Origin: JAHRVQ01 sp963976815
GTDB taxonomy: Bacteria > Pseudomonadota > Gammaproteobacteria > Pseudomonadales > Azotimanducaceae
Reading direction: 5' to 3'
Length of the DNA stretch: 64,000 nucleotides
NCBI GenBank assembly: GCA_963976815.1
Contig: CAXBLU010000003.1
Location: forward strand, 372,001-436,000
In this document: piece by piece, positions 26,324 through 35,567 of the stretch
Numbering within the stretch: the first letter of the stretch is position 1
Layout: each line of letters begins with the position of its first letter
Notes under the pieces: generated by a model
Database searches by the model: none
Told to the model about the DNA's origin: nothing
Seen by the model: the letters and a program-made list of their open reading frames with translations, nothing else
Position numbers and translations under genes: made by a program

Positions 26324-27969
26324 GAGTTGGCCTCTTTGGCTTGTACTGGCGTCTGATATTCTACCGCGGCATTAATAAAGCTCATAAATAGCGGATGGCC
26401 GTACCTGGGTGTTGAGGTAAATTCCGGATGGAACTGACTCGCAATAAACCAGGGGTGCTCTTTGACCTCAATGACTTCTACCAAACTATTATCGACGGAT
26501 CGACCGGCAATTCGCAGACCTGCTGCTTCAAGTTGAGGGACATAACGATTGTTTACCTCATAGCGATGTCTATGCCGTTCTTTGATGGTATCACCGCCAT
26601 AGATCTGCTGGGTGAGTGAGTCAGGATCCAACTGACACACCTGCTCACCCATCCGCATTGTACCGCCGAGATCCGAGTCGATATCTCGAAATTCAGTATC
26701 TCCATCGTCATTTACCCATTCAGTGATCAGGCCAATGATGGGATGCGGGGTGTTCGGATTGTTTTCAGTGGTATCCGCGCCCTCAAGTCCACAGACGTTT
26801 CGCGCATATTCAATAATTGCCGCATGTAAGCCGTAACAGATACCAAGGTATGGAATTTTATGGGTCCGGGCGTACCCAGCTGCCGCAATTTTACCCTCAA
26901 AACCTCGGGCGCCAAATCCGCCAGGGACTAAAATTGCATCGGCATCAGTGAGTATCTCTACGCCGTTGAGTTCCACTTCCTCGGAATCAAGGAAAGTCAC
27001 ATCAACGTCAGTGCTGGTGTGAATACCCGCATGAATCAGCGCTTCGTTAAGGGACTTATAAGCATCCAGCAATTCCATGTATTTGCCGACCATAAACAGC
27101 TTAATCTTGTGTTTTGGACTTCTTTGCGCCTCGACCACCCGATCCCATTCTTCGAGGTTCGCCTCGGGACATTCGATCCGCATTAGATCCACGACAATTT
27201 CATCTAGCTTTTGCCGGTGAAGCAGAGAAGGAATTTGGTAGATTGATTCAGCATCAATAAGCGGAATGACAGCTCTAGGTTCAACGTTGGTAAAAAGCGC
27301 AATTTTATCCCGGGAATGCTCAGGGATTTCGTGATCGGATCGAACGATCAGGATATCTGGCTGGAGACCAATGGAGCGCAGTTCTTTTACCGAGTGCTGG
27401 GTAGGTTTGGTTTTAGTTTCGCCGGCGGTTGCAATGTAGGGCACAAGGGTCAGATGGATAAAAACCGCATTCTTCGCCCCCACTTCGAAGCGCAACTGTC
27501 TCGCGGCCTCTAGGAAGGGCTGTGACTCGATATCACCCACCGTGCCGCCTATTTCAACAATCGCAACATCGCTATCGCCGGCACCTTCTCGGATACGCTG
27601 TTTAATCATATCCGTAATATGGGGAATCACTTGAATTGTGGCGCCGAGGTAATCCCCGCGGCGCTCTTTTGCAATCACGTCTGCGTAGACCTGACCCGTC
27701 GTAAAATTGTTCTTTTCTGTCATGGTGGTACGAACAAAACGTTCATAATGACCGAGGTCAAGATCCGTCTCGGTACCGTCCACGGTGACATAGACCTCAC
27801 CGTGTTGGAGTGGGCTCATGGTGCCTGGATCGACATTAATATAGGGGTCTAGCTTGAGCATGGTAATGCTCAATCCTCTGGCTTCCAGAATAGCGCCAAG
27901 GGACGCAGCGGCGATGCCTTTTCCTAAAGAGGAAACGACGCCACCGGTAACAAATATAAAGCGAGTCAT
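26320..27969 (-). CDS. pyrG: CTP synthase
   Basis: Read from ATG at 27969, preceded by GATGGAAATTCA, the product MTRFIFVTGGVVSSLGKGIA has 549 residues (E. coli 545). Upstream in-frame codons to 28032 are discarded. The N-terminal amidoligase half has the P-loop SSLGKG and MLKLDPYINVDPGTMSP. The C-terminal class I glutaminase has the nucleophile Cys in LGICYGLHA and the His-Glu pair in SQFHPEF. It converts UTP, glutamine and ATP to CTP. It is between tilS and kdsA. Confidence 0.99.
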   Translation of the reverse strand: MTRFIFVTGGVVSSLGKGIAAASLGAILEARGLSITMLKLDPYINVDPGTMSPLQHGEVYVTVDGTETDLDLGHYERFVRTTMTEKNNFTTGQVYADVIAKERRGDYLGATIQVIPHITDMIKQRIREGAGDSDVAIVEIGGTVGDIESQPFLEAARQLRFEVGAKNAVFIHLTLVPYIATAGETKTKPTQHSVKELRSIGLQPDILIVRSDHEIPEHSRDKIALFTNVEPRAVIPLIDAESIYQIPSLLHRQKLDEIVVDLMRIECPEANLEEWDRVVEAQRSPKHKIKLFMVGKYMELLDAYKSLNEALIHAGIHTSTDVDVTFLDSEEVELNGVEILTDADAILVPGGFGARGFEGKIAAAGYARTHKIPYLGICYGLHAAIIEYARNVCGLEGADTTENNPNTPHPIIGLITEWVNDDGDTEFRDIDSDLGGTMRMGEQVCQLDPDSLTQQIYGGDTIKERHRHRYEVNNRYVPQLEAAGLRIAGRSVDNSLVEVIEVKEHPWFIASQFHPEFTSTPRYGHPLFMSFINAAVEYQTPVQAKEANS

Positions 27970-28085
27970 TGAATTTCCATCACGAATTGATGGCCACAGG
28001 GACATGACCAAGATGGGATTGTAGATTACCACTCATCGCCCGTTGTCTCAATCTGAATATCGATTATCGCACTCACTTATGGAAG

Positions 28086-28124
28086 AGACTTAAGGTTACG
28101 CGACCTAAGGTAAAGACTTAAGGT
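28086..28124 (-). repeat. Three short repeats spanning the tilS stop codon
   Basis: On the plus strand, AGACTTAAGGT occurs at 28086 and 28114 and the variant CGACCTAAGGT at 28101. The tilS TAG (28107-28105) lies within the middle copy. The third copy encodes the C-terminal Leu-Lys-Ser of TilS. Confidence 0.6.
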
Positions 28125-29424
28125 GAAGTGAGTTGGGATGAGGTAACCAATGAATGTCATTGCCCTGAGCACCATCAGTGACCCGGGCTGCGTCTCCGGC
28201 GACCATATCAATACCCCAGGTGGGAATTCCGCAAATCCCAATCAATTGGTCACGATCAATAATCAATGGAATACGATCCCTGACGAGGGGAGGATAACCG
28301 GATTCCTGGAACAGATTCTTTAACGTCTTGTGATGGCCACTAACAAGCAGCTTATCGCCACGGCGCCTGGTTCTAAACTGAAGCTGAGTCATGGGAATAG
28401 ACACGCCTCGCCCCTTAACAGTATCGGCAGATATTTGGCCGCCACTAAATGGAGTGTGACCCACCGTCGCCACAACCAACTCCGAAGGAGTTTTGTGCTG
28501 GGCAACAAGCAAGATAATGCGAGATCTATATCGCTGCAAAGTCACATTAGCCAGTTCAAATGCCGGCGATTCTGATGTCTCCGAGCGAAGCACCTGTACA
28601 GCTTCCTGTAGCGCTTTTCCAGCCGTTCCACCGGCACCGAAATTATGCAACCAATACCTCAAAACGGCGGCGGCTCGAGTATCCGACAATGCCGCAAAGG
28701 CTGAGTAGTCGACACAGTCTTCGGCAATCGACATGGATTCAAAATCTGCACCGGCTTCAAGCGCCTGCTCAGCAAGAAATCGGCTCGTTCGACGCCATTG
28801 GTCCGTCAAAATGTTAGCCGTGTTGGGCCATCGAGTAGCCAATTTTGGAATCACTTCCCGACGCAAATAGTTGCGATCGTGGCTGGTATCGGCATTGCTC
28901 GCATCCTCGACCCACTGCAGGTCGTGATCCGCTGCATATTGGCGCAAATCACCGCGATTAACATCGAGTAACGGCCGAAAAAGCCTGCCACGACCCAGTG
29001 CCCGCTCACCGGGCATGCCCTGAATACCCAGCGGGGCCCTGCCGGACAGCATATTAAGCAAAATCGTTTCGACCTGATCGTCCTGATGGTGGCCCAGGAC
29101 AAGCAGGTCATCACTTTGTAGCTGCCGCTCAAAAACTTGATATCTAGCATCCCGTGCATTTGCCTCTAGACTTCCAGCCCGCTTGACGTCTACTCGACAT
29201 GCAGTGAAGGGTATTTCTAAAGCGTCACAAACGGATTCACAATGGGCTTGCCACGCATCCGCACGGCCAGACAATCCATGGTTCACATGCAATGCTTCAA
29301 CGGGGTGGGTCAGGCTGTGATGAAGAAGATGCAGCAGGGCGTGGGAATCACAACCGCCACTGTAGGCAACAATAATTCTGCCGGGTACTGCTTCGAGTCG
29401 AGATAGGGTCGCCGCCGTTAACAT
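28105..29424 (-). CDS. tilS: tRNA(Ile)-lysidine synthase
   Basis: The product has 439 residues. The ATP pyrophosphatase P-loop is VAYSGGCDSHALLHLL near residue 20. LGHHQDDQVETILLNMLSG and RGRLFRPLLDVNR are TilS signatures, and the C-terminal domain (about 350-430) is the tRNA-binding TilS_C. It attaches lysine to C34 of the AUA-reading tRNA-Ile and so fixes its codon specificity. It is only 6 bp after dnaE; accA, found between them in many relatives, is missing. Its last codons lie in a small tandem repeat. Confidence 0.96.
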   Translation of the reverse strand: MLTAATLSRLEAVPGRIIVAYSGGCDSHALLHLLHHSLTHPVEALHVNHGLSGRADAWQAHCESVCDALEIPFTACRVDVKRAGSLEANARDARYQVFERQLQSDDLLVLGHHQDDQVETILLNMLSGRAPLGIQGMPGERALGRGRLFRPLLDVNRGDLRQYAADHDLQWVEDASNADTSHDRNYLRREVIPKLATRWPNTANILTDQWRRTSRFLAEQALEAGADFESMSIAEDCVDYSAFAALSDTRAAAVLRYWLHNFGAGGTAGKALQEAVQVLRSETSESPAFELANVTLQRYRSRIILLVAQHKTPSELVVATVGHTPFSGGQISADTVKGRGVSIPMTQLQFRTRRRGDKLLVSGHHKTLKNLFQESGYPPLVRDRIPLIIDRDQLIGICGIPTWGIDMVAGDAARVTDGAQGNDIHWLPHPNSLHLKSLP

Positions 29425-29430
29425 AGCTGA

Positions 29431-32400
29431 TTAGTAGTCCAGCGCCACACGTTCCTTACCGTAATGATCCCGCAGGTTTTGTAATAGGTCGTCCGCCGGC
29501 AATACGCGCCAGGCTTCTCCGAGCACGACTTTCGCTTCCGCTTCCTTACGCCCATAGGCAATAGAGACGGAACAACCTTCTCCCGGGCGCCCCTTAAATG
29601 GGGTCAATATTTGCGCCAGTTCAGACGTGAAGTTATCGCCTAGCTCGTCATTCTCCAACCGCAGATTTAATCCTTTAGAGACCCGCTCCCGGGCTTTGAC
29701 AATATCCCAGACCTCCGATGCTCTCATTTGCAAGCCGCCGGCAAAGTCATCAAATTTGACCTCACCTTTGCACACCAGCACCGCGTCCATTTCGAGCAAA
29801 CTATAGAAACGCTCATAAAGATCTGGAAAAATTCTGACTTCAACCCGGCCGGTTTTATCATCCAGCACGATGTTAGCCATAGACTCACCTTTTTTGGTTT
29901 TATTGGGCCGAATGCCAATAACCAGGCCCATCACCGTTTGCTCTTTACCAGGTCTGAGATCAGCGATTCGTGATTTACTCAGATACCTTAATTCGTCTCG
30001 ATATTGATCGATTGGATGCCCCGTCAGGTAATACCCTAAGGTTTCCTTTTCACGGCGTAAGCGCGGCATCAGGCGCAGCGGCTCTATGCCCTGCAGATGA
30101 TTATAGGGGCAGTTAGGCGTGTCCGAGCCCGTCATACCTTCGCCAAACATATCCATCACCTGGGCTTCTTGATTTCGTGCTTTTTGCTCAGCAACTCTGA
30201 CCGCGTCCGTGTAGTTGGCCAGCAACAACGAACGTAGGAAATCGATATTTCTCTGCTTTTCCGGCAGACCATCAAACACCGCAATTGCATCAAGCGCGCC
30301 ACTGCCAATCAGTGCTTCAATTGCCCGCTTGTTAATACTCTTACCATCCACTCGATCACACAGGTCATACAGATCTCGAAATGGCGTACCACACTTGCGT
30401 CCTTCGACAATAGCGGCAACGGGTCCTTCTCCCATGCCCTTAATTGCGCCAAGCCCGTAGATGATGCTCTTGTTTGTATCTGCGACAAAGCGGAAGGAGC
30501 CGCGATTGACATCGGGCGCCGCAATCGACACGCCTATCTCTTTGCACTCCTCAACATTGATCACAACCTTATCGGTTGTTTGCATATCCGCTGACAGCAC
30601 GGCGGCCATAAAATCCGCAGGGTAATAGTGTTTTAACCATGCGGTTTGATACGCCACCCAGGCATAGGCCACCGAGTGAGGTTTGTTAAAACCATAACCG
30701 GCAAACTTCTCCATGATGTCAAAAATACCGCCGGCCTGATCTTTGTCGACATTGTTCTTTACCGCCCCGGAAACAAATATGTCCCGCTGCTTGGCCATTT
30801 CTTCGGGTTTTTTCTTACCCATAGCTCGCCGTAACAGGTCGGCATCCGCAAGACTGTAGCCAGCCAGGATCTGGGAAATTTGCATTACCTGCTCTTGATA
30901 GAGCATGACGCCATAGGTGTCTTTTAAGACAGGCTCGAGACTGGGATGTAGATAATCAACCGTTGTCTCCTTATCGTTCTTGCGCTGGATAAAGTCCGGC
31001 GCCAGTTCAAGGGGACCAGGTCTAAACAACGCAACCAGTGCAACAATGTCACCGAACCGGTCGGGCCTCACCTGTTTCATGAGTTCCTTCATACCCCGGG
31101 ATTCGAGCTGAAAAACCGCTGTGGTTTTTGCTGCTCTAAAGTCTTCATAAATCGCTCTGTCTTCGAGTGGAATCGCCTCGATATCAATAGGCGGCTCCCC
31201 CACACTGGCCTTGCGCTGATTGATACTCTTCACCGCATTATCAATAATGGTGAGGGTTCTTAGACCGAGGAAATCGAACTTAACCAGACCCGCCTGTTCA
31301 ACATCGTCCTTATCAAACTGGGTAATTAAACTGCCGCCGGCGTCATCACAAAAAATCGGTGAGAAGTCACTGATCTTGGTCGGGGCAATGACCACACCCC
31401 CCGCGTGCTTACCGACGTTTCGCGCCAGGCCTTCGAGCTTAAAGGCCATTTCCATAATCTCTTCGGCTTCCTCGTTGGTATTCACAAACTCCCGTAGCAA
31501 TGGCTCCTCTTCGAGGGCTTTGGTTAGGGTCATACCGGGATCAAAGGGAATTAATTTTGACAGCTTGTCGGCCAGGCCATAGGGCTTGCCTTGAACCCGC
31601 GCGACATCCCGGACAACCGCCTTGGCTGCCATCGTACCGAAGGTGATGATCTGGGAAACCGCATTTTTGCCGTACAAATCGGAGACGTGCTGAATCACCT
31701 TGTCGCGACCATCCATACAAAAATCGATGTCAAAATCCGGCATTGATACCCGTTCTGGATTCAGAAACCGCTCAAACAGCAGGTTGTATTCCAACGGATC
31801 AACATCACAAATCTTTAACGCGTAGGCCACCAGGGAAGCGGCACCGGAACCCCGCCCCGGCCCGACGGGGATACCATTGGCCTTCGCCCATTGAATAAAC
31901 TCCATCACAATCAGGAAATATCCAGGGAAACCCATCTTGTTAATGACACCCAATTCAAATTCGAGGCGTTCATCGTAGGGTTTGCGTTTTTCCGCATAAT
32001 TCGGATCGTCCGAGTCGATAATGCGTTTGAGCCGTTCGGTAAGGCCCTGTTCGGATACCTCACAAAAATAGGATTCTGTTGTGTGTCCCTCGGGAATTGG
32101 ATATTCCGGTAGAAAGTATTCACCCAGCTGAATTTCTACGCTGCAGCGACGGGCAATCTCCACCGCATTCTCGAGGGCTTCAGGAATATCAGCAAACAGC
32201 TCAGCCATTTGTTCCGGGGATTTTAAATACTGCTCTTCGCTATACCGGTGTTCCCGGCGAGGGTCACTTAGGGTTCTACTCTCCTGAATACAGACCTTCA
32301 CCTCGTGGGCTTCAAACTCTTCCTGATCAATAAATCTAACGTCGTTGGTTGCCACAACGGGACAGGCAAGCTCAATTGCGAGCTTAACCGCTTCCACGAT

Positions 32401-32940
32401 GTAGGCATCTTCATTCTCCCGACCGGTCCGCTGAAGCTCAATATAAAAACGGTCCGGGTAGATTTCCATCCAGCGCAGCGCGGCTGTTCTTGCGAGGTCA
32501 TATTTACCCGCCAGCAGCAGTTGGCCGATGTCACCAAAGCGTCCACCGGAAAGTGCAATCAAACCCTCGGGCTGTTCCGCTAACCAGTCCTGCTCGATGC
32601 CAACCCTGCCAAGCTTCTGGCCCTCAAGGTAGGCCCTGGAAAGCAGTTCTGAGAGATTACGATAACCCACTTCATCGGTTGCCAGCAGAACCAAAGGGGT
32701 AGGATCAAGGCCAGGGTCCTCGGCCGGAATGCTCACATCCGCAGCGACTATTGGCTTGATACCATTGTTATTTGCGGCGTTGTAAAACTTGATTAAACCG
32801 AAGACATTATTGATGTCGGTCATCGCAACCGCAGGCATTCGCATTTCAGCGCAGGCGGCCGCCAGCGGCTTAATACGCACCATACCGTCACTGATTGAGT
32901 ATTCTGAATGGACGCGGAGATGGACAAAAGTTGAGGTCAT
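29431..32940 (-). CDS. dnaE: DNA polymerase III alpha subunit
   Basis: The product has 1169 residues (E. coli 1160). The PHP domain starts with FVHLRVHSEYSISDG. The polymerase core contains VGPGRGSGAASLVAYAL and the catalytic MPDFDIDFCMDGRDKVI. The tandem helix-hairpin-helix and OB-fold regions occupy the C-terminus (VMGLVIGIRPNKTKKGE, then MRASEVWDI). It is the replicative polymerase subunit. It is followed by tilS and preceded by a short accessory insert that separates it from rnhB. Confidence 0.99.
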   Translation of the reverse strand: MTSTFVHLRVHSEYSISDGMVRIKPLAAACAEMRMPAVAMTDINNVFGLIKFYNAANNNGIKPIVAADVSIPAEDPGLDPTPLVLLATDEVGYRNLSELLSRAYLEGQKLGRVGIEQDWLAEQPEGLIALSGGRFGDIGQLLLAGKYDLARTAALRWMEIYPDRFYIELQRTGRENEDAYIVEAVKLAIELACPVVATNDVRFIDQEEFEAHEVKVCIQESRTLSDPRREHRYSEEQYLKSPEQMAELFADIPEALENAVEIARRCSVEIQLGEYFLPEYPIPEGHTTESYFCEVSEQGLTERLKRIIDSDDPNYAEKRKPYDERLEFELGVINKMGFPGYFLIVMEFIQWAKANGIPVGPGRGSGAASLVAYALKICDVDPLEYNLLFERFLNPERVSMPDFDIDFCMDGRDKVIQHVSDLYGKNAVSQIITFGTMAAKAVVRDVARVQGKPYGLADKLSKLIPFDPGMTLTKALEEEPLLREFVNTNEEAEEIMEMAFKLEGLARNVGKHAGGVVIAPTKISDFSPIFCDDAGGSLITQFDKDDVEQAGLVKFDFLGLRTLTIIDNAVKSINQRKASVGEPPIDIEAIPLEDRAIYEDFRAAKTTAVFQLESRGMKELMKQVRPDRFGDIVALVALFRPGPLELAPDFIQRKNDKETTVDYLHPSLEPVLKDTYGVMLYQEQVMQISQILAGYSLADADLLRRAMGKKKPEEMAKQRDIFVSGAVKNNVDKDQAGGIFDIMEKFAGYGFNKPHSVAYAWVAYQTAWLKHYYPADFMAAVLSADMQTTDKVVINVEECKEIGVSIAAPDVNRGSFRFVADTNKSIIYGLGAIKGMGEGPVAAIVEGRKCGTPFRDLYDLCDRVDGKSINKRAIEALIGSGALDAIAVFDGLPEKQRNIDFLRSLLLANYTDAVRVAEQKARNQEAQVMDMFGEGMTGSDTPNCPYNHLQGIEPLRLMPRLRREKETLGYYLTGHPIDQYRDELRYLSKSRIADLRPGKEQTVMGLVIGIRPNKTKKGESMANIVLDDKTGRVEVRIFPDLYERFYSLLEMDAVLVCKGEVKFDDFAGGLQMRASEVWDIVKARERVSKGLNLRLENDELGDNFTSELAQILTPFKGRPGEGCSVSIAYGRKEAEAKVVLGEAWRVLPADDLLQNLRDHYGKERVALDY

Positions 32941-33005
32941 TCAGAGGGCTTAGGACAGGTCAAAAACAAGAAATCATCATAGCCGAGCCACCCGGCAAAC
33001 GGAAC

Positions 33006-33365
33006 CTAGGATTCCATACAGTACAGGGTATGCCCGCCGGGATCCGTTATTACACACTCCCGGCCCCAGGGTTGATTTTTTATAGCGGAAACCCCGAGCC
33101 CTTTGGAGACGAGGGTTTTGCGCCAGGCTTCCAGGTCCTGTGTCATTAACGTGACATGCAGGTGGGTATTTTCTCTGACCCAGTTAATGTTGGGGTCCGG
33201 TTCATCCACCCGCTTCAAATGCAGCATCTGTTCACCAATGCTGACCCCAGCGTAAAAATCTTCATAACAAAACGCTAACTCAAATCCAAGTTGCCTAGTA
33301 TAAAAATCCAGGGCGGCCTCAAGGTCCGTGAACCGAAGCTGGGTGATGATTTTAGACGGGCCCAT
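33006..33365 (-). CDS. VOC superfamily (glyoxalase/bleomycin-resistance-like) protein
   Basis: The product has 119 residues, one vicinal-oxygen-chelate module. It begins ITQLRFTDLEAALDFYTRQL, the standard first betaalpha unit, and ends with the family motif CVITDPGGHTLYC. Members bind a metal or a small ligand and act as lyases, dioxygenases or resistance proteins; the role here is unknown. Its 5' end overlaps the upstream membrane protein gene by 14 bp. Confidence 0.82.
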   Translation of the reverse strand: MGPSKIITQLRFTDLEAALDFYTRQLGFELAFCYEDFYAGVSIGEQMLHLKRVDEPDPNINWVRENTHLHVTLMTQDLEAWRKTLVSKGLGVSAIKNQPWGRECVITDPGGHTLYCMES

Positions 33366-33654
33366 AATATTCCAGGATGACAGACCTTAGAAAAAACCAG
33401 ATAAACACACTGCCGGCCACCAATGTTGCCAACAGCAATTTAAGCACCGGTTCTTTCTTGCCAATTCCATCGCTCACCATCAGGGCGCCGGTTAACAGGA
33501 ATGCCGCACTGAGCAATAGCGGCGGCAGCACTACAACCCCCATTGCCCATTGGCCCCATCCGGTGGAGGCAGAAATGTAGAAATCGCTCACCAGATATAT
33601 CGCAAGGGGAATCCAGCAAATATAGAAATAGGTTGATCGAAGTCTCGATAACAT
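33352..33654 (-). CDS. Small membrane protein of unknown function
   Basis: The product has 100 residues and three probable membrane helices: near 9-29 (YFYICWIPLAIYLVSDFYI), 36-60 (MGVVVLPPLLLSAAFLLTGAL) and 73-92 (LLLATLVAGSVFIWFFL). A short charged loop GIGKKEP separates the second and third. I recognise no family. It overlaps the VOC gene by 14 bp and starts 16 bp after the saccharopine-dehydrogenase-like gene, so these three probably form one unit. Confidence 0.6.
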   Translation of the reverse strand: MLSRLRSTYFYICWIPLAIYLVSDFYISASTGWGQWAMGVVVLPPLLLSAAFLLTGALMVSDGIGKKEPVLKLLLATLVAGSVFIWFFLRSVILEYYGPV

Positions 33655-33670
33655 TTTTTAGACCACTGGG

Positions 33671-34900
33671 TTACAGGACCGTAAATGTCATGCCAGCATT
33701 ATCCTGCAGACGTTGTAACAACTTGTCACCCATTGCTGCTACCGGTGTCAGTATTCCTCCACCGCTTTCCAACTCGTCCTGCGCAAGACAAACCGCACTC
33801 TCTGCTAACATTTTTGATGTGGCGCCGTAGCCGGGATCACGATCTCCCGCGACTTTTACCTTGATGTTTTTATCCTTGTCCTCGGGGTGCCGTCCATGGA
33901 GCAAAATATTGAAGGAGCCATTGGCTATGGTTTCCGCTGAAGGCCCCTCCCCTGGCTTGGGTACAACTTGCTTTAGCAACGACCGTGTTGGACTAAAGGC
34001 AGCAGACAACATCATCAATCCAGAAACTCCCGCAACCGCCATCGCCTTTAAGTAACCCGAAGGACCGTTACCCATCAACATCGCTTCGCTATAGCGGAAG
34101 TCTTTACCGTACTGGTATTGCATCAACGCATTGGTTCGTCGGACCACCCGGGTGTTAATCCCGGCCATCGCAAATGGCGCTGTCCACTGCATAAAGTCCA
34201 GGTCATACAGTGCAGCGGATTGATCCTGACCATCTTCACCCCGGGGCATATTGAGGGGGTTTAAACTATAGGGGTCAGCGAGGATTTCATTAATGCTGGG
34301 ATCGTCTCTCGCCTCCTCCATCATATTCATCAGGCTCGCTACCGTCCCGCCGCTAACACCCCCCGCGGTATCAGCGACGCGGTATTTCACTTCTACCGCC
34401 TGGGTATCATGTAGGGCGCGCATTTGCTGCTGCAGAAAATAGACACCCATATCCGAGGGAATACTATCAAAACCACAGGTATGCACAATTTTTGCCCCGC
34501 TTGATTCCGCGAGGCTCTGGAATCCCTCAATGGTCCGCACCATCCATTGAACTTCCCCGGTGAGATCACAACAATGGGTGCCATGGGTTGCGCAGGCTTC
34601 TACCAGTACCGTGCCATAAAGGGCATAAGGACCGACGGTCGTGCAGACGACCCGGGTTCTCTGGACCATTTCATTAATGGCATCGCGATCGGTGGTATCC
34701 GCAACAATTCTGGAAATTTGATCAGCCTGATTGCCCGCCGCGGTCAAGGCAACTTGATCGAGCTTTTCGAGATTACGACCGGCAATGGCCCAGGAAACAT
34801 CCCCTTCTACGCCATACTGCCGAAACATATATTCCGCTACCAACTGCCCGGTAAAACCCGTGGCACCCCAGATCACTACATCAAATTCTCGAGCTTCCAT
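33671..34900 (-). CDS. Saccharopine dehydrogenase-like oxidoreductase (trans-acting enoyl reductase type)
   Basis: The product has 409 residues. An N-terminal Rossmann fold (FDVVIWGATGFTGQLVAEYM, AGRNLEKLD) is followed by VVCTTVGPYALYGTVLVEAC, CDLTGEVQWM and HTCGFDSIPSDMGV, all characteristic of the saccharopine dehydrogenase-like family that includes mycobacterial trans-acting enoyl reductases. It probably reduces a lipid-linked or otherwise unsaturated substrate with NAD(P)H. Lysine catabolism is unlikely, since no partner gene is present. It lies between rnhB and the small membrane protein gene. Confidence 0.85.
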   Translation of the reverse strand: MEAREFDVVIWGATGFTGQLVAEYMFRQYGVEGDVSWAIAGRNLEKLDQVALTAAGNQADQISRIVADTTDRDAINEMVQRTRVVCTTVGPYALYGTVLVEACATHGTHCCDLTGEVQWMVRTIEGFQSLAESSGAKIVHTCGFDSIPSDMGVYFLQQQMRALHDTQAVEVKYRVADTAGGVSGGTVASLMNMMEEARDDPSINEILADPYSLNPLNMPRGEDGQDQSAALYDLDFMQWTAPFAMAGINTRVVRRTNALMQYQYGKDFRYSEAMLMGNGPSGYLKAMAVAGVSGLMMLSAAFSPTRSLLKQVVPKPGEGPSAETIANGSFNILLHGRHPEDKDKNIKVKVAGDRDPGYGATSKMLAESAVCLAQDELESGGGILTPVAAMGDKLLQRLQDNAGMTFTVL

Positions 34901-34937
34901 GATAAATCCCTTCTATCGACCTGCCATGCTAGCGGTT

Positions 34938-35558
34938 TTAATCAGGCATTGTCGATGGTGCTTTTATTCTCATGGCTTTTTTATGGAACTCACTGGCTTC
35001 TCGGCAGGGGGCAAAAGACATGCGGTGAATTTTCGTGGGGCCGAGCCGCTTTAAGGCCGCCAAATGGACAGCGGTGGGATAACCTTTATTTTTTTCGAAG
35101 CCATAGTCAGGAAATCGCTGATGCATTTGCAGCATCTCTCTGTCGCGACTCACCTTTGCAATGATTGATGCGGCTTTAATGGCATCGTGCTTGGTATCAC
35201 CTTTAATCAGGAAATCCGAGGGACATTTAAAACCAGGTGTTCGATTACCATCAACCAGCACAAAGTCAGGTTCAACACTTAAGCCAGCAACTGCCCGCTG
35301 CATGGCCAGCAGACTCGCCTGCAGAATATTAATCTCATCTATCTCTTCAACTTCAGCCCGGGCAATACAAAAAGACACCGCGTGGAGACGAATGTCCCGG
35401 TCAAGGGCTTCGCGTTTCTTCTCAGACAGGGCCTTTGAGTCTTTTAGCCCAGGGATTGCTCGGAACGGATTTAAGATAACCGCAGCGGCAACCACAGCCC
35501 CCGCCAGGGGACCACGCCCCACCTCGTCAACGCCCGCTAGCCACTCACGTCGATACAT
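34938..35558 (-). CDS. rnhB: Ribonuclease HII
   Basis: The product has 206 residues. The catalytic residues appear in WLAGVDEVGRGPLAGAVVAA (Asp, Glu), FVLVDGNRTP (Asp) and IKGDTKHDAIKAASIIAKVS (Asp). GYPTAVHLAALKRLGPTKIHR is the C-terminal signature. It removes single ribonucleotides and RNA primers from RNA-DNA hybrids. It lies 9 bp after lpxB, as in most gammaproteobacteria. Confidence 0.98.
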   Translation of the reverse strand: MYRREWLAGVDEVGRGPLAGAVVAAAVILNPFRAIPGLKDSKALSEKKREALDRDIRLHAVSFCIARAEVEEIDEINILQASLLAMQRAVAGLSVEPDFVLVDGNRTPGFKCPSDFLIKGDTKHDAIKAASIIAKVSRDREMLQMHQRFPDYGFEKNKGYPTAVHLAALKRLGPTKIHRMSFAPCREASEFHKKAMRIKAPSTMPD

Positions 35559-35567
35559 GGCTTCCCT

